In this document: one piece after another, positions 8,477 to 17,680 of the stretch
Layout of the letters: each line of letters opens with the position of its first letter
Position numbering within the stretch: position 1 is the stretch's first letter
From: Pseudomonas lini
Lineage (GTDB): Bacteria; Pseudomonadota; Gammaproteobacteria; Pseudomonadales; Pseudomonadaceae
Direction of reading: 5' to 3'
Length of the DNA: 64,000 nt
NCBI RefSeq assembly: GCF_964063345.1
Contig: NZ_OZ061318.1
Span: forward strand, 2,356,001-2,420,000
The notes under the pieces: generated by a model
Told to the model about the DNA's origin: nothing
Database searches by the model: none
What the model saw: the letters and a program-made list of their open reading frames with translations, nothing else
Made by a program: the position numbers and the translations under genes

Positions 8477-9388
8477 ATGCAGCGACATTTCGACGATCTT
8501 CAATTGGGCAGCATCGAACTGTTTTGCCTGGCCGCAGAGGCCGGCAGCTTTACCGCAGCAGCACTTGTAGCGGGCGTAACCCCTGCCGCCGTCAGCCGCT
8601 CGGTGTCGCGCATGGAAGAACGTTTGGGTGTGCGGCTATTTGCGCGTACCACCCGCAGCGTCAAGCTGACTGACAGTGGCCGGCGTTATTTCGAAGAATG
8701 TCGCGAGGCTCTCGCACAACTGGTCGAGGCCCAGCGCGAGGTGATGGGGCAGCAGCAAGAACCTTCCGGCACTTTGCGTATCAGCATTCCCACGACCTAT
8801 GCCCATCATCGAATCCTGCCTTTGCTACCGGCGTTTCGGGCGCGCTTTCCCGCCGTGAAGGTCGAGGCACATATCAGCAATCGCAACATCGATTTCGTCG
8901 GCGAAGGCTATGACATGGCAATCCGCGTGCGGGCCATTCCCGACTCCGGGCTGATTGCCCGGCCGTTGGAGGATGCCGCGCTGGTGATGATTGCCAGCCC
9001 TGATTACCTGAAGCGCGCCGGCACCCCGCAGACCCTGGATGACTTGGCGCAGCACGAATGCATTCAGTACGAACTGCCCAGCAGCGGCCGGCGGATTGCC
9101 TGGCTGTTCAACGACAACGGTGTGCCGCTGGAAATTCTCGCAGAGGGCAATTACTGCTGTTCCGATGACGTATTGGGTGGCGTGACGCTGGCGAAAAGCG
9201 GCGCGGGAATCTTTCAAACCTATCGCTTCATCGTCGAAAACGAACTGGCGGACGGTTCGCTGGTGGAGGTGCTCAAGCCTTATGGCGGACGCTCCCGCCC
9301 TTTCACTCTGCTGTACCCGCAAAGCCGCCATGTGCCGTTGCGGTTAAGAGCGTTTATCGATTTTCTGGTTGAGCATCTGCCGCGCTGA
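8477..9388 (+). CDS. LysR-family transcriptional regulator
   Basis: A 303-residue LysR regulator. The winged helix-turn-helix is at residues 9-65 (LFCLAAEAGSFTAAALVAGVTPAAVSRSVSRMEERLGVRLF), followed by a periplasmic-binding-protein-like effector domain containing the LRISIPTTYAHHRILP segment. It resembles the DsdC/CrgA-like subgroup. Its target is not evident: it lies 180 bp upstream of and codirectional with the quinate-type cluster, whereas most self-linked LysR genes are divergent from their targets. Confidence 0.88.
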   Translation: MQRHFDDLQLGSIELFCLAAEAGSFTAAALVAGVTPAAVSRSVSRMEERLGVRLFARTTRSVKLTDSGRRYFEECREALAQLVEAQREVMGQQQEPSGTLRISIPTTYAHHRILPLLPAFRARFPAVKVEAHISNRNIDFVGEGYDMAIRVRAIPDSGLIARPLEDAALVMIASPDYLKRAGTPQTLDDLAQHECIQYELPSSGRRIAWLFNDNGVPLEILAEGNYCCSDDVLGGVTLAKSGAGIFQTYRFIVENELADGSLVEVLKPYGGRSRPFTLLYPQSRHVPLRLRAFIDFLVEHLPR

Positions 9389-9487
9389 AAATATCGCACC
9401 TGTAGGCGCTGCCGAAGGCTGCAATCTTTTTGTATCTGTCCGATCACCGCACAAATAATCCACGCCTGGCACCCTCTTCAATTGACC

Positions 9488-9505
9488 TTATTAACCAGTT
9501 AGTAC
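9488..9505. promoter_or_regulatory. Candidate TetR operator upstream of aroQ
   Basis: Read on the minus strand, 9505-9488 is GTACTAACTGGTTAATAA. It matches the perfect 18-bp palindrome GTACTAACCGGTTAGTAC at 14 of 18 positions. A second site of the same kind lies upstream of quiC at 13662-13679. The site ends 62 bp before the aroQ start, a suitable position for repression by the TetR regulator encoded at 10903-11580. Confidence 0.55.
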
Positions 9506-9567
9506 AATTTCTCTCCACAGGCTGAAACCCTCGGCCAATGCCAAAAATAATATGTGGAGAGTCCTCG

Positions 9568-10017
9568 ATGTCCCCTATCGTTCTGGTGCTCAACGGCCCG
9601 AACCTGAACCTGCTGGGCACCCGTGAACCGGCGACTTACGGCCATGAAACCCTGGCGGACATTTCAGCGCTGTGCGGTCGCGCTGCCGAAGAATTCGACC
9701 TGACAGTAGAATTTCGCCAGACCAACCATGAAGGCGAACTGCTCGACTGGATTCACGCCGCCCGTGGCCGTTGCGCCGGGATCGTCATCAACCCGGCCGC
9801 GTGGACTCACACCTCGGTCGCCATTCGCGATGCCTTGGTCGCCAGCGAACTGCCGGTGATCGAAGTACACCTGTCCAACGTCCATGCCCGCGAACCCTTC
9901 CGGCATCACTCCTTTGTTTCGTCCATCGCCATCGCGGTCATGTGCGGTTTCGGCAGCCACGGCTATCGTTTGGCGCTGGAGCATTTCAGCCAACGTTTGG
10001 AAGGTTTAGCGTCATGA
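9568..10017 (+). CDS. aroQ: Type II 3-dehydroquinate dehydratase
   Basis: A 149-residue type II dehydroquinase that interconverts 3-dehydroquinate and 3-dehydroshikimate. Family motifs are [17 protein letters not shown] at the N-terminus, [33 protein letters not shown]. Ala-Trp replaces the more common Gly-Ala/Tyr in the NPGAYTHTS motif. I chose ATG 9568, which follows GGAGAG, over an upstream in-frame ATG. It overlaps the next gene by 4 bp. With quiC and the transporter nearby, the likely role is quinate/shikimate catabolism rather than aromatic biosynthesis. Confidence 0.93.
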   Translation: MSPIVLVLNGPNLNLLGTREPATYGHETLADISALCGRAAEEFDLTVEFRQTNHEGELLDWIHAARGRCAGIVINPAAWTHTSVAIRDALVASELPVIEVHLSNVHAREPFRHHSFVSSIAIAVMCGFGSHGYRLALEHFSQRLEGLAS

Positions 10018-10868
10018 CACAAAACACCGTGGTATTGGCCGGGCTGATCGGTGCCGGCATCCAGGCTTCCCGCACCCCCGCGCTGCACGAGCATGAAGGC
10101 GATGCGCAGGGTTTGCGTTACCTGTATCGGTTGATCGATCTGGATCAATTGAAACTCGACAGCAGCGCCCTGCCCGACCTGCTGATGGCCGCCGAGCGGA
10201 TGAATTTCACCGGGCTGAACATCACCTTCCCGTGCAAGCAGACGATCATCCCGTTGCTTGACGAATTGTCGCCGGAGGCACGCGGTATTGGCGCAGTGAA
10301 TACGGTGGTGCTGAAGGACGGTAAACGCATCGGCCACAATACCGATTGCCTGGGTTTTGCCCAAGGGTTTCGCCGTGGCTTGCAGGGCGTTGCCCTTGAA
10401 CGCGTCGTACAAATGGGTGCCGGTGGCGCAGGCGCGGCAGTGGCCCACGCGCTATTGAGCGAATGCGTACAGCTGCTGAGCATTTTCGATCTGGATCAAC
10501 GTCGCGCTCAGTCGCTGGCGAACAATCTCAATCAGCATTTTGGTTTCGGTCGCGCCGTGGCCGGGGATGATTTGCCAGGCACGTTGGGCCAGGCTGACGG
10601 GCTGGTAAATACCACGCCAATGGGCATGAAAAAGCTGCCGGGCATGCCAGTGCCGGTGGAGTTGCTTCGCGCGCAGTTGTGGGTCGCGGAGATCGTTTAC
10701 TTCCCGCTGGAAACCGAACTGCTGCGCAACGCTCGTGCGTTGGGTTGCCGAACCCTGGATGGCGGCAACATGGCGGTGTTTCAGGCGGTGAAGGCGTTTG
10801 AACTGTTCAGCGGCGTGGTGCCGGATGCCCAGCGGATGCTGGCGCATTTTCAGAGCATGAATGGTTGA
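10014..10868 (+). CDS. aroE: Shikimate/quinate dehydrogenase, AroE family paralog
   Basis: A 284-residue NAD(P)-dependent dehydrogenase. The substrate domain shows SRTPALHE in place of the biosynthetic SxSP..HN, then ITFPCKQ with the catalytic Lys and NTDCLGF with the catalytic Asp. The nucleotide-binding loop is [11 protein letters not shown] and NTTPMGM is intact. Translation is coupled to aroQ through an ATGA overlap. The altered N-terminal substrate motif and the catabolic context suggest oxidation of quinate or shikimate to feed QuiC, but cofactor and substrate preference need assay. Confidence 0.88.
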   Translation: MTQNTVVLAGLIGAGIQASRTPALHEHEGDAQGLRYLYRLIDLDQLKLDSSALPDLLMAAERMNFTGLNITFPCKQTIIPLLDELSPEARGIGAVNTVVLKDGKRIGHNTDCLGFAQGFRRGLQGVALERVVQMGAGGAGAAVAHALLSECVQLLSIFDLDQRRAQSLANNLNQHFGFGRAVAGDDLPGTLGQADGLVNTTPMGMKKLPGMPVPVELLRAQLWVAEIVYFPLETELLRNARALGCRTLDGGNMAVFQAVKAFELFSGVVPDAQRMLAHFQSMNG

Positions 10869-10902
10869 AAAACCTTCGCGATCCGACTTGCCCGCGAAGA
10901 CG

Positions 10903-11580
10903 TCAGGCCTGCAAATACCGCAACACCGACTCGCAAATCATCTCCCGATGACGCTGCTTGATGCTTTCGTCCGGCAAGTCGATCTGAAAGATCTCGCCGA
11001 AGGTATGACGGTTCGACACGCGATAAAAGCAAAACGAGCTGATCAACAGATGCACATCCAATGGATCGAGGTCGCTGCGGAATACACCCTCTGCCGCCCC
11101 GCGCCGCAAGATCTCGCCCAGTGAATCGAGGATGGTGTTGTTCATCGCCTTGATCGCATCGGAGCGCTTCACATACTCGGCGTTGTGAATGTTCTCGATG
11201 CTGACGATACGCACAAAATCGACATTGCGATCATGGTGATCGAAGGTGAATTCCACCAACCGCCGAATCGCTTCCACCGGCGCCAGTTCGGCCAGGTGCA
11301 AACGGTTTTCGGTGCTGCGGATATCTCCGTAGAGTTTCTCCAGCACCTCGACGTAGAGCTGTTCCTTACTGCCGAAGTAGTAATAGATCATGCGTTTTGA
11401 GGTGTGAATGCGCTCGGCGATCGCATCGACACGCGCACCGGAAAGCCCCTGCTGGACGAACTCGACAATGGCCTCTTGAAGGATGTTCTCGCGGGTCTTT
11501 TCCGGGTTGTTCTTGCGACTCTTGCGAGGCTCGGCAATTGGCTTTTCGGGCGCTACGGAGAGTTCTGAAATTATTGTCAT
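10903..11580 (-). CDS. TetR-family regulator of the quinate-type cluster
   Basis: A 225-residue TetR regulator. A helix-turn-helix lies at about residues 28-75 (ARVDAIAERIHTSKRMIYYYFGSKEQLYVEVLE), after a basic N-terminus (PRKSRKNNPEKTRENIL). The C-terminal ligand domain includes FTFDHHDRN. The gene is convergent with aroE and points away from quiC, 103 bp downstream of the quiC stop on the same strand. Its probable operators are the matching palindromes upstream of aroQ and quiC. Confidence 0.88.
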   Translation of the reverse strand: MTIISELSVAPEKPIAEPRKSRKNNPEKTRENILQEAIVEFVQQGLSGARVDAIAERIHTSKRMIYYYFGSKEQLYVEVLEKLYGDIRSTENRLHLAELAPVEAIRRLVEFTFDHHDRNVDFVRIVSIENIHNAEYVKRSDAIKAMNNTILDSLGEILRRGAAEGVFRSDLDPLDVHLLISSFCFYRVSNRHTFGEIFQIDLPDESIKQRHREMICESVLRYLQA

Positions 11581-11683
11581 TGCGGGCTCACGGCCATCAC
11601 TGCACACGCTGGTGATTATGGGCTGCCGCGCACAGTGAAGGAAGTCGCGAGGCAGCGGTTTTGTACCCGTGTTTACGATTTTC

Positions 11684-13585
11684 CTACAACTTTGCCTGAC
11701 GTACGCCACCAGTTCGCGATTTAGCCATGGCGGCCAGTCGCACTGCCACGTTGGCCGCGCCATAACCCGCGTAGCCATTTTTGCGCTGGATGATTTCAAA
11801 GAAGAACCGTCCTTCAAACGGCTCGGTGTACACATGAAACAGCTCGCCGCCCTGAGCATCGCGGTCGTAGAGCACGTTGAAATAGGCCAGTTCGCTGAGG
11901 AACTCATCGTCGAAATCGAACCGCGCGGCGAGGTCATCGTAGTAGTTGAGCGGGATATCCAGCAGCGGTACGCCCGCTTCCTTGGCGCGGCTGACTTCGG
12001 CAAAGATGTCGTCGCAATCGAAAGCGATGTGATGCACGCCGGAACCGCGATAGCTCGACAGTGCGTGTGAGATGGCGGTGTTGCGGTTCTCGGAAATGTT
12101 CAGCGGCAGGCGAATCGAACTGCATCGGCTGCGCAATGCGCGGCTCTTCACCAAACCATACGGGTCGGGCAGAACCACTTCATCGTCGGCTTCGAAATCC
12201 AGCAGGCTTTTATAGAACAGCACCCAACTGTCGAGGCTGTCGGCCGGAAGTGCCATCGCCATGTGGTCGATGCGCTTGAGACCACCGCTGGCCACGGCCG
12301 TCGGTTGCAGATTGAAGTCGGTGCCGTAGACGTCGGCGTCCTTGTCCACCAGGTAAATCAGGCTGCCGTCCGGCGCACGCACTGCTGCCAGTTCAAGCTC
12401 ATTGGGGCCTACGAGTCCTCGATACGGCTGGCCTTTATAAGCCACGGCACGGGCCAGCGCACTGGCGCTGTCCTTGACCCTCACGGCGGTCGCGCACAGC
12501 GATGGGCCGTGGGCCTCGAAAAAACTGTGGGCGAAGGAATAAGGCTCAGAGTTGAGGATCAGGTTGATATCGCCCTGACGCAACAGGCTGACACTCTTGG
12601 AACGGTGTTGTCCGGCCTTGACGAAACCCAGCCGCTCCAGCCAATGGGACAGCTTGGCACCGAGACTTTCGTCCACCGCGAATTCGAGAAACTCGATGCC
12701 GTTGTATTCGCTGGCGCTGGGGGTGTCGAACAGAATGTCGCGATTGGCTGCGGGCGTAGCTTCCTGTTCCAGACGTTGGCGGGTTTTCTCTTCCAGATAC
12801 AGCAACGAACGCAAGCCGTCGGCGGCGTTGGCCCGTGGCGGTGCGGCGCGAAAGCCGTCATTGAAGATCTCCAGCGACAACGGCCCGGTGTAGCCACTCT
12901 TGATGATCGGCGCGAGGAATCCCGGCAGATCGAATTCGCCCTGGCCCGGGAAGCAGCGGAAGTGTCGACTCCACTCCAGCACATCCATGGCCAGGATCGG
13001 CGCATCGGCCATTTGCACGAAGAAAATCTTGTCGCCGGGAATATCGGCGATGGCGCTCGGGTCGCCCTTGAGCGACAGCGTATGAAAACTGTCCAGCAAT
13101 ACGCCGAGGCTTGGATGATCGGCCTGGCGAACGATGTTCCACACCTGTTGATACGTGTTCACATGCCGGCCCCAGGCCAGCGCTTCATAGCCGATCCGCA
13201 GGCCACGAATGCTGGCCCGCTCTGCGAGCTGGTGCAAATCATCAATCAGAATCTGCTCATCACCGATCGAGTCGGCCGAGGCGTTACTGCACACCAGCAC
13301 CAGGTCGGTGCCCAGTTCCTGCATCAAATCGAACTTGCGCTCGGCCCGCTCCAGATTGCGTGGCAGACGATCGCGGCGGCAACCTTCGAAATCCCGAAAG
13401 GGTTGAAACAGCGTAATCGCGATCCCGAGATCGGCGCACATCTGTCTGATTTCCCGCGGGCTGCCGTCGTAGTAGAGAAGATCGTTTTCGAAAATCTCCA
13501 CCCCGTCAAAACCGGCGGCGGCGATGGCTTCGAGTTTTTCCGGCAGGGTGCCGCTCAAGGAAACGGTGGCAATGGAACGCTGCAT
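11684..13585 (-). CDS. quiC: 3-dehydroshikimate dehydratase QuiC with C-terminal HPPD-like domain
   Basis: A 633-residue two-domain enzyme. Residues 1-280 form a sugar-isomerase/AP-endonuclease-2 TIM barrel (GFDGVEIFENDLLYY, GYEALAWGRHV, VLLDSFHTLS, LSLEIFNDGF with metal-binding acids and His) that dehydrates 3-dehydroshikimate to protocatechuate. Residues 290-620 form a VOC domain like 4-hydroxyphenylpyruvate dioxygenase (IDHMAMALP, HHIAFDCDDIF, GGELFHVYTE). The fusion is known from Pseudomonas QuiC. The start at 13585 lies 77 bp from a palindromic operator. Protocatechuate would enter the beta-ketoadipate pathway. Confidence 0.94.
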   Translation of the reverse strand: MQRSIATVSLSGTLPEKLEAIAAAGFDGVEIFENDLLYYDGSPREIRQMCADLGIAITLFQPFRDFEGCRRDRLPRNLERAERKFDLMQELGTDLVLVCSNASADSIGDEQILIDDLHQLAERASIRGLRIGYEALAWGRHVNTYQQVWNIVRQADHPSLGVLLDSFHTLSLKGDPSAIADIPGDKIFFVQMADAPILAMDVLEWSRHFRCFPGQGEFDLPGFLAPIIKSGYTGPLSLEIFNDGFRAAPPRANAADGLRSLLYLEEKTRQRLEQEATPAANRDILFDTPSASEYNGIEFLEFAVDESLGAKLSHWLERLGFVKAGQHRSKSVSLLRQGDINLILNSEPYSFAHSFFEAHGPSLCATAVRVKDSASALARAVAYKGQPYRGLVGPNELELAAVRAPDGSLIYLVDKDADVYGTDFNLQPTAVASGGLKRIDHMAMALPADSLDSWVLFYKSLLDFEADDEVVLPDPYGLVKSRALRSRCSSIRLPLNISENRNTAISHALSSYRGSGVHHIAFDCDDIFAEVSRAKEAGVPLLDIPLNYYDDLAARFDFDDEFLSELAYFNVLYDRDAQGGELFHVYTEPFEGRFFFEIIQRKNGYAGYGAANVAVRLAAMAKSRTGGVRQAKL

Positions 13586-13661
13586 GTGTCGACTCCCGGT
13601 GGTGGGGACATTCTTGTTGGGCAAATTATTGGCTTGACGAATCCACACAGCAATTCAAAGT

Positions 13662-13679
13662 GTACTACCCGGTTAGTTT
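13662..13679. promoter_or_regulatory. Candidate TetR operator upstream of quiC
   Basis: GTACTACCCGGTTAGTTT matches the palindrome GTACTAACCGGTTAGTAC at 15 of 18 positions. The core GTACTAxCxGGTTA is shared with the site upstream of aroQ. It lies 77 bp from the quiC start and could also act on the divergent MFS gene. Confidence 0.55.
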
Positions 13680-13980
13680 TGCGGGCGATTATCGAACACA
13701 ATGGCGGTTGGCGAATTGACGATTTTTCGTCCACTGCGCAACATCGACACCACATTGAGTCTGGTCACGACCCCATGGACTCGGTTACCAAAGACCCTGA
13801 ACACCACATAAAAATTTCAAAAAACGGGTACACGCTCATGCACTCATTCAACGCCTTGTTTGCTTGCTCCACCGCCCTCCCGCCGTGCCTGGCGTCCATC
13901 CGAACCTTGTGCCCTCTCGGCCGAACCGTGCCGCTCGCTGAATAACGCGTTGTCGTCAGTCCGGCGAAAACACCTCAGCC

Positions 13981-14017
13981 GATCAATCACACCCGCGCCT
14001 GGCGCCGGCGATTGATC
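13981..14017. repeat. Inverted repeat in the leader of the MFS transporter
   Basis: GATCAATC at 13981-13988 is complementary to GATTGATC at 14010-14017, with an inner GCGCC-T-GGCGC hairpin between them. It lies 60 bp before the transporter start and has no U-tract. The rest of 13586-14076 holds only the quiC operator and nothing else I recognise. Confidence 0.5.
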
Positions 14018-14076
14018 ACGCGCCCTTGAAGTCCCGACAAGCCTCGCTTGTCAGTCATTGAACGGATGGCACCTAC

Positions 14077-15414
14077 ATGTTTCCTTCTCAAAGCTCTCGC
14101 GTGGCTCCGGCCATGGGCGTCGCCACCGGTGGTATCGGCGACAAAATCCGCGGCGCCATGGCGGTCGGCAAAACCCGTTGGGGGATGCTGGCGCTGGTGT
14201 TTTTCGCTACCACCCTGAACTACATCGACCGCGCCGCCCTGGGCGTCATGCAGCCGATCCTGGCCAAGGAAATGAGCTGGACGGCGATGGACTACGCCAA
14301 CATCAACTTCTGGTTTCAGGTCGGCTACGCCATCGGCTTTGTGCTGCAGGGCCGGTTGATCGACCGGGTCGGCGTTAAACGCGTGTTCTTCTGCGCGGTG
14401 CTGCTCTGGAGCCTGGCCACCGGCGCTCATGGCCTGGCCACTTCGGCAGTGGGCTTCATGGTCTGCCGGTTCATTCTCGGTTTGACCGAAGCGGCGAATT
14501 ACCCAGCCTGTGTGAAAACCACCCGGTTGTGGTTCCCCGCTGGCGAGCGCGCCGTGGCCACCGGCATCTTCAACGCAGGGACCAACGTCGGCGCGATGTT
14601 CACGCCGATGCTGTTGCCGCTGATCCTCCACGCCTGGGGCTGGCAAGCCGCGTTCCTGTGCATGGCGGCACTGGGCGGCATCTGGTTGTTGTTCTGGGGT
14701 CTGAAGTACTTCAACCCGGAAGATCACCCAAGCGTTAAACAATCGGAACTGGACTACATCCAGAAGGAAGTCGAGCCGGAACAGTCCCGCGTACCGTTCT
14801 CACGAATCCTGCGCATGCGTGGCACCTGGGCCTTCGCCCTCGCCTACTCGATCACCGCGCCGGTGTTCTGGTTTTACCTGTACTGGCTGCCGCCGTTCCT
14901 CAATCAGCAATACAACCTGGGGATCAACGTGACCCAGATGGGTATCCCGCTGATCATCATCTACCTCACGGCTGACTTCGGCAGTGTCGGTGGCGGGATC
15001 CTGTCCTCGTTCCTGATCGGCCGCGGAGTCAATCCGATCAAGGCACGACTGATGTCCATGTTCCTGTTCGCCTGCTGCATCATCGGCGTGGTCATGGCCG
15101 CCGGCTCGAGCAGCCTGTGGCTCGCAGTGTTTGCCATCTCCTTGGCCATCGGTGCTCACCAAGCCTGGACCGCGAACATCTGGAGCCTGGTGATGGACTA
15201 CACGCCCAAGCACATGATGAGTACGGTGTTCGGTTTCGGCGGGATGTGCGCGGCAATCGGCGGGATGTTCATGACCCAGTTGGTCGGCCACATTCTGACG
15301 GTCACCAACAACAACTACACCGTGCTGTTCACCATGATCCCCGCGATGTACTTCATCGCGCTGATCTGGATGTACTTCATGGCGCCGCGCAAGATTCCTA
15401 CCGTCACCGAGTAA
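14077..15414 (+). CDS. MFS transporter (ACS family, aromatic/sugar acid uptake)
   Basis: A 445-residue symporter of the anion:cation symporter family (ExuT/GudP-like). It has the helix-1 signature TTLNYIDRAALGVMQPIL and the loop GRLIDRVGVKRVF, then LTEAANYPACVKTTRLWFP. ACS members import organic anions such as hexuronates, glucarate and phthalate. Divergent placement from quiC suggests uptake of quinate, shikimate or dehydroshikimate. That substrate is inferred from neighbourhood only. Confidence 0.86.
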   Translation: MFPSQSSRVAPAMGVATGGIGDKIRGAMAVGKTRWGMLALVFFATTLNYIDRAALGVMQPILAKEMSWTAMDYANINFWFQVGYAIGFVLQGRLIDRVGVKRVFFCAVLLWSLATGAHGLATSAVGFMVCRFILGLTEAANYPACVKTTRLWFPAGERAVATGIFNAGTNVGAMFTPMLLPLILHAWGWQAAFLCMAALGGIWLLFWGLKYFNPEDHPSVKQSELDYIQKEVEPEQSRVPFSRILRMRGTWAFALAYSITAPVFWFYLYWLPPFLNQQYNLGINVTQMGIPLIIIYLTADFGSVGGGILSSFLIGRGVNPIKARLMSMFLFACCIIGVVMAAGSSSLWLAVFAISLAIGAHQAWTANIWSLVMDYTPKHMMSTVFGFGGMCAAIGGMFMTQLVGHILTVTNNNYTVLFTMIPAMYFIALIWMYFMAPRKIPTVTE

Positions 15415-15424
15415 AATCCCTTCC

Positions 15425-16339
15425 TCAGGCAGGCCTGATTCCAGGCCTGCCTCCCTCCTCTTGTCGACGCCGTTGTTGCCACGCCGCTGCCAACCCGCTG
15501 CAACAAATCACCGCGATCCCGAGCACCGTGGTCAGGGTCGGTGTGTGTGAAAACAGCAACCAGCCCAGCAAACCGGCAAAGACAATCTGGCAATAGCCGA
15601 ACGGCGCCAACAACGCGGGCGCGGCGTGACGGAAGGCCTGGGTCAGAAACAGATGCGCCGTCATCCCGCACGCCCCCAGCGCCACCATCAAAACCCCATG
15701 ACCGAGGCTTGGAACTTGCCAGAAGAACGGAACCAGCGCGCTCATCACCAACGTATTGCAGAGCCCGGCGAAAAAATTACTGGTGGTCGGGCTGTCGATT
15801 TCGCTGAGTTTGCGGGTGAGCAATTGATAGAAACAGAAAAACAGCGCCGAGCAGAATGGCAGCAACACCGCAGGCGTGAACAGTTCACCGCCGGGATGGA
15901 CGATGATCAACACCCCGATAAATCCACACATCACCGCCAGCCATTGGCCGCGCGTCACCTGTTCACCGAGCAGTGGCACCGACAGCGCCGTCACCAATAC
16001 CGGTGCGAGAAAGTTGACCGCCGTGGCTTCGGCCAACGGGATAAACAGCAACCCCGTGGTGAACAGCAAACTGGTCCCCAACAGGCACAATGCCCGCAAC
16101 AGTTGCAGCAATGGCCGTTTGGTCCGTAGGACACGCAACCCGGACTGCGGCAGAAAAATCCCCGCCATCAGTAACGTGTGAACCACATAGCGGGCCCAAA
16201 CCACCATGATCACCGGATAGAACCCCGAGAGGTATTTCGACAAAGCGTCGTGACTGGAAAACAGGAAGGTGGCAACGACGATCAGCAAAATCCCCTTGAA
16301 GGGCTGATTGACACCGGAAAGCGGAGTGCTGAGGGTCAT
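15425..16339 (-). CDS. EamA/DMT-family permease
   Basis: A 304-residue protein of ten hydrophobic segments made of two EamA repeats, an arrangement typical of RhaT/YdcZ-like metabolite exporters. The first repeat begins FKGILLIVVATFLFSSHDALSKYL and the second near HPGGELFTPAVLLPF. The gene is convergent with the MFS transporter, 10 bp apart. Substrate is unknown. Confidence 0.85.
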   Translation of the reverse strand: MTLSTPLSGVNQPFKGILLIVVATFLFSSHDALSKYLSGFYPVIMVVWARYVVHTLLMAGIFLPQSGLRVLRTKRPLLQLLRALCLLGTSLLFTTGLLFIPLAEATAVNFLAPVLVTALSVPLLGEQVTRGQWLAVMCGFIGVLIIVHPGGELFTPAVLLPFCSALFFCFYQLLTRKLSEIDSPTTSNFFAGLCNTLVMSALVPFFWQVPSLGHGVLMVALGACGMTAHLFLTQAFRHAAPALLAPFGYCQIVFAGLLGWLLFSHTPTLTTVLGIAVICCSGLAAAWQQRRRQEEGGRPGIRPA

Positions 16340-16428
16340 GGGGTATCCCTTGGGTTCTTGAGATCAAAAGCTTCGCGGGCAAGCCTTAATGCCGCCGGTA
16401 AGTTAAGAAATTTGAGCGATGAAAATCC

Positions 16429-16519
16429 TGTGGGAGCGTGGCTTGCCCGCGAAAAATGCACCGCGGTTTTTCAGGTACTACGCGTCATCGTTCTTCGCGG
16501 GCAAGCCACGCGCCCACAG
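16429..16519. repeat. REP doublet, GGGAGCG-type family
   Basis: TGTGGGAGCGTGGCTTGCCCGCGA and its inverted partner CGCGGGCAAGCCACGCGCCCACA. Degenerate single halves flank it at 16372-16386 and 16551-16566. Together they occupy most of the 357-bp gap between the EamA and IclR genes. Confidence 0.85.
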
Positions 16520-16696
16520 GTTCTGCGTCTTAACTGACTTGCATTAGGGCAAGCCTCGCCCCTACAGGATTATTGTTGGGGCTTAACTCCAACAATTTAG
16601 AACCTGGTTCCAGATTCTCACAGGAGTTACGGTAAATAGTGTTCGATCAGCGCACAGATTCGCTTGGTTCCCACGCTATTTTTCTGTGCCGGTGAA

Positions 16697-17473
16697 TTAA
16701 ACGAACAACTCCGACGCCAGACTCGCCGCCGACAACTCCTCTGCAAACTTCAGCAACAGCGGCGCCAGTTCATGCAACCGCGCACCCGGCATCCGCGCAC
16801 TCGGCCCGGCAATGCTGAGTACGCCGATCACCCGGCCATCACCCGGATGCCGCACCACCGCTGCAATTGCCGACGTGCCTACCGCCGAACTTTCCTCGAC
16901 CCAGGCATAGCCCTGCTCCCTGGCCAGACGCAGGCGTTCGAGCAATTCGATGTTGGAGCGCGGTGCATTCGGCCCGAGGTCCTTGGGCCGGTCAATGCCC
17001 TGGCGTTCCACCAGCGACAACGCCTCGGCATCGCTCATGCACGCCAGCCACGCATGCCCCGACGCTGTGTAAAACAACGGTGCATCGCGGCCCATGTCCG
17101 GGTCGTAACGCAAGCCGGATCGGGCGCCCTGGGACTTGGCGATCCAGATCTGCCGCTCTCCTTCGATCACTCCAAGGCGCACCAGCTCGCCGGTTTCCTG
17201 GGCCAGGCGATCAAGCACCGGTTGAACGATATCCGCGCCGCTACTCGACAGGTAGCGGAAACCCAGGGCCACCAACTTGGTCGACAAGTGGTAGCGCAGG
17301 TTCTCTGGATTCTGCCGCACGTAGCCCAGCCGAATCAGCTCGGCGAGCAAGCGATGGGTCGCGCTTTTGGGAATATCCAGTTGCTCTGCCAGCGTCTGCA
17401 TCGGCAAGCCACGAGGGTCACTGGTGAGGCTTTCCAATACGCTGAAAACACGTTCGATCTGACTGCCGGCCAT
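16697..17473 (-). CDS. IclR-family transcriptional regulator
   Basis: A 258-residue IclR regulator: a winged helix at residues 5-65 (RVFSVLESLTSDPRGLPMQTLAEQLDIPKSATHRLL) and an effector domain with the typical ending (TSAIAAVVRHPGDGRVIGVLSIAGP). I used ATG 17473, after GGAACTTCCC; a longer frame adds non-conserved sequence. IclR proteins often control aromatic catabolism, so a link with the quinate-type genes is possible, but a DMT gene and a REP doublet intervene and no target is evident. Confidence 0.88.
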   Translation of the reverse strand: MAGSQIERVFSVLESLTSDPRGLPMQTLAEQLDIPKSATHRLLAELIRLGYVRQNPENLRYHLSTKLVALGFRYLSSSGADIVQPVLDRLAQETGELVRLGVIEGERQIWIAKSQGARSGLRYDPDMGRDAPLFYTASGHAWLACMSDAEALSLVERQGIDRPKDLGPNAPRSNIELLERLRLAREQGYAWVEESSAVGTSAIAAVVRHPGDGRVIGVLSIAGPSARMPGARLHELAPLLLKFAEELSAASLASELFV

Positions 17474-17680
17474 GGGAAGTTCCACATGAAATTTGCCCGA
17501 TTCTAGAAGACAACTCGCTGAATGCGAAATCTGGAACCCATGTCCGATAACCGCCCCCTTTACACGCCAAAAGCATGCGGTTTCACGACCCCTTACACAT
17601 TTCATCCACGCCTCTTTGCCTGCGCGGTTATTCATAGACGCGGCGATACACGCCCAATCAATCTATGAGAGACCGCAAAC

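Noticed and set aside
12263..13945. 560-codon plus-strand frame opposite quiC
   Set aside because: It lies antisense to a well-recognised enzyme and shows no protein motifs; a frame shadow caused by high GC.
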